Below are positions 1 through 6,847 of a stretch of 64,000 bases of DNA, piece by piece. Under the pieces are notes generated by a model. The model searched no databases. It was not told the origin of the DNA and saw only the letters and a program-made list of their open reading frames with translations. Within the stretch, counting starts at the first letter, position 1, and each line of letters opens with the position of its first letter. A program made the translations under genes and the position numbers. The DNA comes from Gibbsiella quercinecans (lineage in GTDB: Bacteria; Pseudomonadota; Gammaproteobacteria; Enterobacterales; Enterobacteriaceae): the NCBI RefSeq assembly GCF_002291425.1, contig NZ_CP014136.1:1240001-1304000 (forward strand), read 5' to 3'.

Positions 1-1
1 G

Positions 2-1003
2 CGCCGTGCGATCTCCATCGTAACGGAAACCCGCTATTTCCATACGATTGCCGTGCGGCTTGGCCGCTACGACGCCACAATTACCCTGTATGACATGAGC
101 GGCAAATCGCTGGGCGAAGAGCACTATACGCTGCCCGAGCGGACGCAAGAGACGCTGGAACACGCGCTGTTTGCCGCCATCGCTCAATTTATTGAAAGCT
201 ACCAGCGCAAGCTGCGTGAACTGATCGCCATTGCCGTTATTTTGCCCGGCCTGGTAGATCCGGTGCAGGGCGTGGTGCGCTATATGCCGCATATCAGCGT
301 GAATAACTGGGCGCTGGTGGATAACCTGCAGCAGCGCTTTAACGTCACCAGCTTTGTCGGCCACGATATCCGCAGCCTGGCGCTGGCAGAGCACTACTTT
401 GGCGCCACGCGCGACTGCGAAGACTCCATCCTGGTGCGGCTGCACCGCGGCACCGGCGCCGGGATTATCGTCAACGGGCAGATCTTCCTCGGCACCAACG
501 GCAACGTCGGCGAGATTGGCCATATCCAGATCGATCCCCTCGGCGAGCGCTGCCACTGTGGCAACTTCGGCTGCCTGGAAACCGTGGCCGCCAATGCCGC
601 CATTGAACACCGGGTGCGCAACCTGCTGACGCAGGGCTACCCGAGCAAACTGACGCTGGACGACTGTAACATCAGCGCCATCTGCAAGGCTGCCAACCGC
701 AGCGATCTGCTGGCCAGCGAAGTGATCGAACACGTCGGCCGCGATCTGGGCAAAGCCGTGGCGATCGCCATTAACCTGTTCAACCCGCAGAAAGTAGTGA
801 TCGCCGGCGAAATTACCGAAGCCGAGAAAGTGTTGCTGCCGGCCATTCAAAGCTGCGTGAATACCCAGGTGCTGAAAGACTTCCGCAAAAATCTGCCGAT
901 AGTCACCTCCGAACTCAACCATCAATCCGCCATTGGCGCTTTTGCGCTGGTTAAGCGGGCCATGCTCAACGGCGTGCTATTACAGCGGCTGCTGGAAAGC
1001 TGA
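2..1003 (+). CDS. nagC: N-acetylglucosamine repressor NagC (5' end outside the window)
   Basis: ROK-family transcriptional repressor of amino-sugar catabolism; GlcNAc-6-phosphate is the known inducer in the family. The open frame enters from the left edge, so the N-terminal winged-helix DNA-binding part (about the first 70-75 residues) is missing. The visible part covers the sugar-binding ROK domain: the start of the frame reads RRAISIVTETR as in E. coli NagC, a glycine-rich segment HRGTGAGIIVNGQ follows, then the ROK zinc site GHIQ...CHCGNFGCLET. The C-terminal end matches E. coli NagC nearly residue for residue. It is followed 66 bp later by nagD in the same direction, the enteric nag order. 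Internal ATG starts in this frame are not the gene start. Confidence 0.96.
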   Translation, partial: RRAISIVTETRYFHTIAVRLGRYDATITLYDMSGKSLGEEHYTLPERTQETLEHALFAAIAQFIESYQRKLRELIAIAVILPGLVDPVQGVVRYMPHISVNNWALVDNLQQRFNVTSFVGHDIRSLALAEHYFGATRDCEDSILVRLHRGTGAGIIVNGQIFLGTNGNVGEIGHIQIDPLGERCHCGNFGCLETVAANAAIEHRVRNLLTQGYPSKLTLDDCNISAICKAANRSDLLASEVIEHVGRDLGKAVAIAINLFNPQKVVIAGEITEAEKVLLPAIQSCVNTQVLKDFRKNLPIVTSELNHQSAIGAFALVKRAMLNGVLLQRLLES

Positions 1004-1069
1004 GCCTTCGCGCGGCAAGGCATGTTATTTTCACGCCTTGCCCTGCTGCTATTATGAGAACCGTAAACA

Positions 1070-1822
1070 ATGACCATAAAAAACGTTATCTGTGACATCG
1101 ACGGCGTACTGATGCATGACAATACGGCCATCCCGGGCGCCGATCTGTTTTTAGCGCGCATCCAGGAACAAGGTATGCCGCTGGTTATTCTGACCAACTA
1201 TCCTTCCCAGACCGCGCAGGATTTGGCAAACCGCTTTGCCGCTGCCGGGCTGGAAGTACCGGAAAGCGCGTTTTATACCTCCGCCATGGCCACCGCCGAT
1301 TTCCTGCGCCGCCAGGAAGGTAAAAAGGCCTATGTGGTGGGGGAAGGCGCGCTGATCCACGAGCTGTACAAGGCCGGCTTTACCATTACCGATATCAACC
1401 CGGATTTCGTCATCGTTGGGGAAACCCGCTCCTATAACTGGGATATGATGCACAAGGCGGCCTATTTCGTGAATAACGGCGCCCGCTTTATCGCCACCAA
1501 TCCGGATACCCACGGCCACGGTTTTGTTCCCGCCTGCGGCGCGCTGTGCGCCCCAATTGAAAAAATCACCGGCCGCGTGCCTTTCTACGTCGGCAAACCC
1601 AGCCCGTGGATTATCCGTGCCGCGCTCAATAAGATGCAGGCGCATTCGGAAGACACGGTGATCGTCGGCGATAACCTGCGCACCGATATTCTGGCGGGCT
1701 TCCAGGCCGGGCTGGAAACCGTGCTGGTGTTGTCCGGGGTTTCCACCCTCAACGATGTGGAAACCATGCCGTTCCGCCCGAGCTACATATTCCCATCCGT
1801 CAGCGATATCACCATCTTCTGA
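1070..1822 (+). CDS. nagD: Ribonucleotide monophosphatase NagD (UMP phosphatase)
   Basis: HAD-superfamily phosphatase of the NagD type, 250 residues, the usual length. HAD motif I is at the N-terminus (DIDGVL, nucleophile Asp9 and acid Asp11), the conserved LTNYPSQT motif II segment lies near residue 43, and the motif IV region VIVGDNLRTDI lies near residue 200. In E. coli the enzyme prefers UMP and other nucleotide monophosphates; that substrate is family knowledge, not visible here. The gene lies downstream of nagC in the same direction and could be the last gene of the nag transcript. Two small GC hairpins without a T-tract follow it. Cytoplasmic. Confidence 0.96.
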   Translation: MTIKNVICDIDGVLMHDNTAIPGADLFLARIQEQGMPLVILTNYPSQTAQDLANRFAAAGLEVPESAFYTSAMATADFLRRQEGKKAYVVGEGALIHELYKAGFTITDINPDFVIVGETRSYNWDMMHKAAYFVNNGARFIATNPDTHGHGFVPACGALCAPIEKITGRVPFYVGKPSPWIIRAALNKMQAHSEDTVIVGDNLRTDILAGFQAGLETVLVLSGVSTLNDVETMPFRPSYIFPSVSDITIF

Positions 1823-2264
1823 TCCCCCGGCGGCCACGCCGCCAGGCAGATACGCCACGGCGGCCATGCGCCGCCTTAGCACACTCCCCGTTGCCCAAAG
1901 CTGCCTTTATGCCGCCCCGACGGCGCAAAACACCATTTCAGCAAACACCCGATTCACTTTGTATAAAAAAGACGCATCCGGATGAAAATTGAATATTCGC
2001 TAACTTTAGGCGTTTAAAAATGAAGATCCGTTAATTTTCCGCCCCCCGCCAACAACTATTTTTCCGGCCGGCGTTAAAACGCTTGCATCTACCGGCCCTT
2101 TTGACGCATTTTCATAAACACAACGCAGCTATACCGCCAGATACCCTGGCAAAGCCTGAATAATTCGAGTAGCAAGCCAACGCTTGTACAGCTTGAAATA
2201 TGACGGGTAAAAAACGGCAATGCTGCTATAAATAACACCACGAAAAGTCGTTAGGAGAGTTTGT
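1823..2264. other. nagD-asnB intergenic region with hairpins and an ERIC-like remnant
   Basis: This 442-bp gap has no convincing gene. Just after nagD are two perfect 6-bp GC stems, at 1829-1843 (GGCGGC/GCCGCC) and 1859-1875 (same arms). Neither is followed by a T-run, so they are weak termination or RNA-stability signals. The middle is AT-richer and should hold the asnB promoter, but I cannot choose a convincing -35/-10 pair. An ERIC-like palindromic remnant sits at 2158-2209, about 55 bp upstream of the asnB start. The asnB ribosome site AGGAGAG is at about 2251-2257. Confidence 0.6.
2158..2209. repeat. Short ERIC-like palindromic remnant, copy A
   Basis: Begins AATAATTCGAGT and ends GCTTGAAATATGACGGGTA. 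The same two ends recur at 49008-49065. They resemble the outer ends of ERIC-type (IRU) elements of Yersinia and Serratia, but the long central palindrome is absent. The two ends are imperfect inverted repeats of each other (TTCGAGT against CTTGAA). It lies in the asnB leader or promoter region, so it may be transcribed. Confidence 0.55.
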
Positions 2265-3929
2265 ATGTGTTCTATTTTTGGCGCGCTTGATCTGAAATCC
2301 GATCCCACGGAACTGCGCAAAACAGCGCTGGAAATGTCGCGCCTGATGCGCCACCGCGGCCCAGACTGGTCTGGCGTATATGCCAGCGATAAAGCCATTC
2401 TTGCGCATGAACGCCTGTCCATCGTTGACGTTAACAACGGTGCGCAACCTTTATACAACGCCGCTCACACCCACGTGCTGGCGGTTAACGGTGAAATCTA
2501 CAACCATCAGGCGCTGCGTCAGCAACTGAGCGAACGCTATGCGTTCCAAACCGGCTCCGACTGCGAAGTGATCCTCGCGCTGTATCAGGAAAAAGGCCCG
2601 GAATTCCTTGACGAACTGCAGGGCATGTTCGCTTTCGCCCTGTACGACAGTGAAAAAGACGCTTACCTGATCGGCCGTGATCACCTGGGCATTATCCCGC
2701 TGTACATGGGTTACGACGAAAACGGTACCCTGTATGTCGCTTCCGAAATGAAAGCGCTGGTGCCAATCTGCCGCACGATCAAAGAATTCCCGGCGGGCAG
2801 CTACCTGTGGAGCCAGGACGGTGAAATTCGCTCCTACTATCAGCGCGACTGGTTCGATTACGAAAACGTCAAAGACAACGTCACCGACGCCAACGAACTG
2901 CGTGATGCGCTGGAAGAGTCCGTGAAAAGCCACCTGATGTCCGACGTGCCATACGGCGTGTTGCTGTCGGGCGGTCTGGATTCATCGGTCATTTCCGCAA
3001 TCACCAAAAAATATGCCGCGCGCCGCGTTGAAGATGCAGAGCGTAGCGAAGCCTGGTGGCCGCAGTTGCACTCCTTCGCCGTTGGGCTGGAAGGCTCACC
3101 GGATCTGCGCGCCGCGCAGGAAGTGGCCAACCATTTGGGCACCGTGCACCATGAGATTCACTTCACCGTGCAGGAAGGCCTGGATGCTATCCGCGATGTG
3201 ATTTACCACATCGAAACCTACGATGTCACGACCATCCGCGCCTCAACGCCGATGTACCTGATGTCGCGTAAAATCAAGGCGATGGGCATCAAAATGGTGC
3301 TGTCGGGCGAAGGTTCGGACGAAGTGTTCGGCGGTTATCTGTATTTCCACAAGGCGCCAAACGCCAAGGAACTGCATGAAGAAACCGTGCGCAAACTGCA
3401 GGCGCTGCATATGTTCGACTGCGCCCGTGCCAACAAGGCCATGTCAGCCTGGGGCGTGGAAGCGCGCGTACCGTTCCTGGATAAAAAATTCCTCGACGTC
3501 GCAATGCGCATCAACCCGCAGGACAAAATGTGCGGCAACGGCAAAATGGAAAAACACATCCTGCGCGAGTGCTTTGAGTCTTATCTGCCGTCCAGCGTGG
3601 TTTGGCGCCAGAAAGAACAGTTCTCCGACGGCGTTGGCTACAGCTGGATTGATACGCTGAAAGAAGTGGCTGCGAAGCAAGTCACCGATCAACAGCTTGA
3701 AAACGCACATTTCCGTTTCCCGTACAACACGCCGACCTCGAAAGAAGGCTACCTGTACCGCGAAATTTTTGAAGAGCTGTTCCCGCTGCCAAGCGCGGCA
3801 GAATGTGTGCCTGGCGGCCCGTCAGTGGCCTGTTCTTCCGCCAAGGCGATTGAATGGGATGAGTCCTTCAAGAAAATGGACGATCCATCCGGCCGTGCGG
3901 TTGGCGTGCACCAGTCTGCCTACCAATAA
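2265..3929 (+). CDS. asnB: Asparagine synthetase B (glutamine-hydrolysing)
   Basis: Makes asparagine from aspartate, ATP and glutamine in the cytoplasm. At 554 residues it has the expected length. The protein begins MCSIFG, so Cys2 becomes the N-terminal nucleophile of the class II glutaminase domain after Met removal. The glutaminase domain occupies roughly residues 1-200 with the NGEIYNH motif near residue 75. The synthetase domain has the PPi-loop SGGLDSS starting at residue 235 and a second conserved segment LSGEGSDEVFGGY near residue 346. The start at 2265 is fixed by the Cys2 requirement and an upstream AGGAGAG. A strong intrinsic terminator follows, so it is probably a single-gene transcript. 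Confidence 0.98.
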   Translation: MCSIFGALDLKSDPTELRKTALEMSRLMRHRGPDWSGVYASDKAILAHERLSIVDVNNGAQPLYNAAHTHVLAVNGEIYNHQALRQQLSERYAFQTGSDCEVILALYQEKGPEFLDELQGMFAFALYDSEKDAYLIGRDHLGIIPLYMGYDENGTLYVASEMKALVPICRTIKEFPAGSYLWSQDGEIRSYYQRDWFDYENVKDNVTDANELRDALEESVKSHLMSDVPYGVLLSGGLDSSVISAITKKYAARRVEDAERSEAWWPQLHSFAVGLEGSPDLRAAQEVANHLGTVHHEIHFTVQEGLDAIRDVIYHIETYDVTTIRASTPMYLMSRKIKAMGIKMVLSGEGSDEVFGGYLYFHKAPNAKELHEETVRKLQALHMFDCARANKAMSAWGVEARVPFLDKKFLDVAMRINPQDKMCGNGKMEKHILRECFESYLPSSVVWRQKEQFSDGVGYSWIDTLKEVAAKQVTDQQLENAHFRFPYNTPTSKEGYLYREIFEELFPLPSAAECVPGGPSVACSSAKAIEWDESFKKMDDPSGRAVGVHQSAYQ

Positions 3930-3949
3930 GCGGGCTGGCAGTACCCACA

Positions 3950-3976
3950 AGGCGAACCTCCAGGTTCGCCTTTTTA
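3950..3976 (+). terminator. Intrinsic terminator of asnB
   Basis: Perfect 10-bp stem AGGCGAACCT / AGGTTCGCCT with a 2-base centre, followed by TTTTATT. It starts 20 bp after the asnB stop codon. Confidence 0.93.
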
Positions 3977-4079
3977 TTACACTTTTGCTCTGCAAACACT
4001 CTAATTGCTGTTTTTATCACCATACTGTTCACAAGCCAGACAAACGGCAGCGGCGGCGGCTTTTTCGGGAAAAAACTTG

Positions 4080-4115
4080 TTGACGCAAATCGGTCATATA
4101 CGCATAATGCGCCCC
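4080..4115 (+). promoter_or_regulatory. Promoter of the tRNA operon
   Basis: A -35 box TTGACG (4080-4085) and -10 box CATAAT (4103-4108) are separated by exactly 17 bp. They are followed by a GC-rich discriminator GCGCCCC, the hallmark of stringently controlled stable-RNA promoters. The start site would be about 30 bp upstream of the first tRNA. Confidence 0.8.
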
Positions 4116-4146
4116 GCAACGCTGATGAAGGCAGCGCGAAAAAGAT

Positions 4147-4223
4147 GGCTACGTAGCTCAGCTGGTTAGAGCACATCACTCATAATGATGGGGTCACAGG
4201 TTCAAATCCCGTCGTAGCCACCA
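4147..4223 (+). tRNA. metT: tRNA-Met (CAT), elongator type
   Basis: 77 nt cloverleaf. It starts GGCTACG and ends CGTAGCC plus encoded ACCA. The anticodon loop reads CTCATAA (anticodon CAT) and the T-loop GGTTCAAATCC. It is identical to the second tRNA-Met at 4585-4661. First gene of the cluster, as in the E. coli metT operon. Confidence 0.97.
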
Positions 4224-4230
4224 TCTTTTT

Positions 4231-4315
4231 GCGGGAGTGGCGAAATTGGTAGACGCACCAGATTTAGGTTCTGGCGCCGCAAGGTGTGCGAGTTCAAGTC
4301 TCGCCTCCCGCACCA
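4231..4315 (+). tRNA. leuW: tRNA-Leu (TAG)
   Basis: 85 nt class II tRNA. The acceptor GCGGGAG pairs with CTCCCGC, and CCA is encoded. The anticodon loop TTTAGGT gives anticodon TAG, reading CUA-family codons. A long variable arm follows. It lies 7 bp after tRNA-Met. Confidence 0.97.
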
Positions 4316-4350
4316 CTCTCTTCATCGCTGGTTGTTGCATATTCTGCTGA

Positions 4351-4425
4351 TGGGGTATCGCCAAGCGGTAAGGCACCGGTTTTTGATACCGGCATTCCCT
4401 GGTTCGAATCCAGGTACCCCAGCCA
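4351..4425 (+). tRNA. glnU: tRNA-Gln (TTG)
   Basis: 75 nt. The 5' end is TGGGGTATCGCC and the 3' end GTACCCCAGCCA. The anticodon stem-loop CCGGTTTTTGATACCGG gives anticodon TTG. The unpaired-type first acceptor position (T1-A) is typical of tRNA-Gln. An identical second copy is at 4470-4544. Confidence 0.97.
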
Positions 4426-4469
4426 TCTTTTCATGGAAAGGGGGTCAGCAGGAAGGTTTGCTAAGCTGA

Positions 4470-4544
4470 TGGGGTATCGCCAAGCGGTAAGGCACCGGTT
4501 TTTGATACCGGCATTCCCTGGTTCGAATCCAGGTACCCCAGCCA
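4470..4544 (+). tRNA. glnW: tRNA-Gln (TTG), second copy
   Basis: 75 nt, identical in sequence to the preceding tRNA-Gln. The two are separated by a 44-bp spacer that would be processed out of the common precursor. Anticodon TTG. Confidence 0.97.
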
Positions 4545-4584
4545 TCATAAACAGCTTGCAAATCAAAGAAGTACGAAGTACTAT

Positions 4585-4661
4585 GGCTACGTAGCTCAGC
4601 TGGTTAGAGCACATCACTCATAATGATGGGGTCACAGGTTCAAATCCCGTCGTAGCCACCA
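4585..4661 (+). tRNA. metU: tRNA-Met (CAT), second copy
   Basis: 77 nt, identical to the tRNA-Met at 4147-4223, anticodon CAT. The next tRNA starts only 5 bp downstream. Confidence 0.97.
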
Positions 4662-4666
4662 TCTTT

Positions 4667-4741
4667 TGGGGTATCGCCAAGCGGTAAGGCACCGGATTCT
4701 GATTCCGGCATTCCGAGGTTCGAATCCTCGTACCCCAGCCA
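4667..4741 (+). tRNA. glnV: tRNA-Gln (CTG)
   Basis: 75 nt, anticodon CTG within CCGGATTCTGATTCCGG. It is the last intact tRNA of the cluster; E. coli has a further glnX here. Its T-arm and 3' end (from 4710) form the left copy of a 96-bp direct repeat whose right copy lies 966 bp away. The tRNA end is therefore the likely attachment site of the islet that follows. Confidence 0.97.
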
Positions 4742-4805
4742 ATTTAGCTGATACGTCAGCGAGTAACGGAGCGATAGCCGAAAGGCTACGCTCCGTTTTC
4801 TTATG
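4710..4805 (+). repeat. Left direct repeat (tRNA-Gln 3' end, att-like)
   Basis: 96 bp running from the T-arm of tRNA-Gln(CTG) through its CCA and the operon terminator to TTCTTATG. It aligns without gaps to 5676-5771 with 5 differences: four in the T-loop and one A/C at 4765/5731. From 4725 rightwards the two copies share 81 bp with a single mismatch. Confidence 0.9.
4766..4803 (+). terminator. Intrinsic terminator of the tRNA operon
   Basis: Stem ACGGAGCG-A-TAGCC, loop GAAA, TAGCC complement GGCTA then CGCTCCGT, running into TTTTCTTAT. One unpaired A is the only defect. The same terminator is duplicated inside the right repeat (about 5732-5769). Confidence 0.93.
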
Positions 4806-4930
4806 TGTGGCGACAAGTTTTTTTGCTGCAAAGAACCCCATTCCAGGAATACCTCTACCCTCTCCGCCTTCGCTTAAGATTGGCCTGTAAGCCGATCCTG
4901 GAAAGAGAGATATTCACCTCGACGACGACC

Positions 4931-4977
4931 AGTCCCAAATTGGGATATAATGCTTTACACAGTCCCGCCATGGGACT
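4931..4977. promoter_or_regulatory. higBA promoter with two palindromic operators
   Basis: Two palindromes share the half-site AGTCCC/GGGA(C)T: AGTCCCAAATTGGGAT at 4931-4946 and AGTCCC-GCCAT-GGGACT at 4961-4977. Their centres are 30 bp apart (about three helical turns). A perfect -10 box TATAAT lies at 4946-4951 between them; the -35 is poor. This arrangement fits autorepression by the HTH antitoxin HigA, alone or with HigB. Assigning the binding protein is inference from the family. Confidence 0.72.
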
Positions 4978-4988
4978 AGCATATCCCC

Positions 4989-5291
4989 ATGAAGATAATC
5001 TCGGTGAAAACACTTAGGGACTTCTGGGCGGAGAACCCTGATACAGAGCAACCGCTAAAAGCTTGGGTGGACGAGGCGACAAAGGCCGATTGGAAAAACC
5101 CAGCAGAAATAAAGGAACAGTACCGTAGCGCTAGCATTCTGAAAAACAGGCGAGTGGTATTCAACATAAAAGGAAACAGCTACCGATTAATCGTGGCAAT
5201 TGCTTATCAGCGGGGATGGATGTTCGTTAAGTTCATTGGCACTCACAAGCAATACGACACCATAGACGCTGAGACGGTTGAACTGGAGTAG
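4989..5291 (+). CDS. higB: HigB-type mRNA interferase toxin
   Basis: 100 residues, the HigB toxin family of the RelE superfamily. In the family, the toxin cleaves mRNA, mostly on translating ribosomes. The N-terminus MKIISVKTLRDFW and the C-terminal block GWMFVKFIGTHKQYD are the family signature (compare MTHKEYD in E. coli HigB). The basic residues K52, R54 and R55 are plausible RNA contacts. Toxin-first order with the antitoxin 3 bp downstream is characteristic of hig loci. No good ribosome binding site precedes the ATG, so translation is probably weak, as is usual for a toxin. It lies inside the tRNA-Gln repeat-bounded islet. Confidence 0.9.
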   Translation: MKIISVKTLRDFWAENPDTEQPLKAWVDEATKADWKNPAEIKEQYRSASILKNRRVVFNIKGNSYRLIVAIAYQRGWMFVKFIGTHKQYDTIDAETVELE

Positions 5292-5294
5292 ATA

Positions 5295-5651
5295 ATGAAC
5301 ATTAAACCAATCCGAACTGAGCAAGATTATCAAGCCGCCCTGCGGGCAGTTGAACCGATGTTCGACAATGAACCGGCACTGAACACGCCTGAAGGTGATT
5401 TTTTCGAGGTGATGTGCCTGCTTATTGAAGAATACGAGAAGAAGCACTATCCGATAGATCCACCGACGCCGATTGAGGCGATTAAATTTCGTATGGATCA
5501 GCAGGGATTGAGCGTGAAGGATTTGGAATCAGCCATCGGCAAACCGAACCGTGTTTACGAGATCCTGAACGGTACGCGCAACCTGACTCTGCCCATGATT
5601 CGTCGCCTGCATGCGCAGTTTGGCATCCCACTGGAAAGCCTGATAGCGTGA
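5295..5651 (+). CDS. higA: HigA-type antitoxin with Xre helix-turn-helix
   Basis: 118 residues. The N-terminal half (about 1-55, rich in Glu and Asp) is the likely toxin-neutralising part. The C-terminal half (about 60-118) is an Xre/Cro-type HTH: IKFRMDQQGLSVKDLESAIG then RVYEILNGTRNLTLPMIRRL. It begins 3 bp after the higB stop and must be co-transcribed with it. In the family, HigA binds palindromes in its own promoter; the paired palindromes at 4931-4977 are good candidates. No terminator of its own is seen before the right-hand repeat with its duplicated tRNA terminator, which may serve. Confidence 0.9.
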   Translation: MNIKPIRTEQDYQAALRAVEPMFDNEPALNTPEGDFFEVMCLLIEEYEKKHYPIDPPTPIEAIKFRMDQQGLSVKDLESAIGKPNRVYEILNGTRNLTLPMIRRLHAQFGIPLESLIA

Positions 5652-5675
5652 TTCGTTGGGTTTTCAGCTTCACTG

Positions 5676-5771
5676 ATTCCGAGGCTCAGCTCCTCGTACC
5701 CCAGCCAATTTAGCTGATACGTCAGCGAGTCACGGAGCGATAGCCGAAAGGCTACGCTCCGTTTTCTTATG
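5676..5771 (+). repeat. Right direct repeat (partial tRNA-Gln plus terminator)
   Basis: Copy of 4710-4805 at a constant offset of 966 bp, 91 of 96 positions identical. It keeps the tRNA T-stem and CCA end, but the T-loop reads CTCAGC instead of TTCGAA and there is no upstream tRNA body, so it is not a functional tRNA. It keeps the GAAA-loop terminator, which could terminate higBA. Confidence 0.9.
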
Positions 5772-5844
5772 GGCGACAGAAAGCGCTGGCCGGGCGGCCA
5801 GAGCCTTGCGCTGCGTGCTGAATTAGCTGTTTAATTCCGCCCTG

Positions 5845-6828
5845 TCAGATCGTTTTCTTCGCCAGCTGTTTGTAGCGGTCAAAAATCACCGCCGCCAGCA
5901 GAATCACCCCGCGCACCACATACTGCGCGAACGGGGAAATATTCAGCAAGTTCATGGCATTTTCCACCGTGCCCAAAATCAGCACCCCGGCGACGACATA
6001 CGAGATTTTGCCAATCCCGCCTTTTAGCGAAACCCCGCCCAGCACGCAGGCGGAAATCACGATCAGTTCATAGCCCAGCGAGGTCATCGGCTGGCCGCTG
6101 GTCATACGCGAAGCCAGAATGATGCCGGCCGCGGCCGAGACCAGGCCCGACAAGGCGAAAATAATGATGCGGGTACGCACGACCGGCACGCCCGCCAAAC
6201 GGGCCGCTTCCTCGTTGCCGCCGATAGCCAGCGTATTGCGCCCGAAGGTGGTTTTATTCAGCAGCAGGCCGAACAGAATCAGGCACGCGACGGTGATCCA
6301 AATCGGCGCCGGCAACCCCAGCCAGTTAGCGTAGCCCAGCGCAAAAAAACGCTCATCTTCGATCCCCACCGCCTTACCATCAGAAATGATATAAGCCAGG
6401 CCACGGGCGATTTGCATCGTGGCCAGGGTGGTGATCAGGGCATTGATTTTCAGACGGGCGATCACGAAGCCGTTAATCAGCCCGAACCCCATCCCCAGCA
6501 GCAGCCCGGCACCGACGCCGAGCCACAGGCTTTCGCTCATATTAATCACCACCGCCGTGGTGACGCCGGCGCAGGCAATAATCGAGGCCACCGACAGATC
6601 GAAATCGCCGGAGGCCAGGCAAAACAGCATGCCGCAGGCCACCATGCCCGACATGGAGATCGCCAGCCCCAGCCCCTTCATATTAATAAAGCTGGAAAAG
6701 TTCGGCACAAACAGCGCGCAAGCCAAGAACAGCACGGCAAACACCACCAGCATGCCGTAATTATCCCAGATACGGGAAAGCCCTATGTGCCGTTTTGGTT
6801 TTTCAGGCGTTGTGGTAACAGTTGACAT
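5845..6828 (-). CDS. araH: L-arabinose ABC transporter permease AraH
   Basis: Inner-membrane permease of the high-affinity arabinose importer, 327 residues, the BPD_transp_2 family with about eight to ten hydrophobic helices. The sequence follows E. coli AraH closely (for example MSGMVACGMLFCLASGDFDLS near residue 58). The EAA-like loop GGNEEAARLAGVPV near residue 206 is the contact with the AraG ATPase. Last gene of araFGH; it starts 19 bp after araG with an AAGGAG ribosome site. A CTGGCC/GGCCAG hairpin (5786-5801) lies 40-60 bp after its stop and may end the transcript. Confidence 0.97.
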   Translation of the reverse strand: MSTVTTTPEKPKRHIGLSRIWDNYGMLVVFAVLFLACALFVPNFSSFINMKGLGLAISMSGMVACGMLFCLASGDFDLSVASIIACAGVTTAVVINMSESLWLGVGAGLLLGMGFGLINGFVIARLKINALITTLATMQIARGLAYIISDGKAVGIEDERFFALGYANWLGLPAPIWITVACLILFGLLLNKTTFGRNTLAIGGNEEAARLAGVPVVRTRIIIFALSGLVSAAAGIILASRMTSGQPMTSLGYELIVISACVLGGVSLKGGIGKISYVVAGVLILGTVENAMNLLNISPFAQYVVRGVILLAAVIFDRYKQLAKKTI

Positions 6829-6847
6829 GTTCAGTGCTCCTTCGCAA

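Larger units (their letters stand above)
4710..5771. mobile_element. Minimal islet with a toxin-antitoxin pair at the tRNA-Gln 3' end
   Basis: The segment between the two 96-bp repeats carries only higB and higA plus about 180 bp of left flank. This has the structure of an element integrated site-specifically at a tRNA gene: the intact tRNA stays at the left end and a 3'-end duplicate marks the right. No integrase, excisionase or transposase is visible between the repeats, so the unit is either a deletion remnant or depends on an enzyme encoded elsewhere. The interior is visibly less GC-rich than the flanking genes. Alternative: the right repeat is the remains of a glnX duplicate, but that would not explain why the terminator is duplicated too. 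Confidence 0.7.

Noticed and set aside
5676-5706. A second functional tRNA-Gln (glnX)
   Set aside because: Only the T-stem and 3' end are present and the T-loop is altered; no D-arm or anticodon arm upstream.
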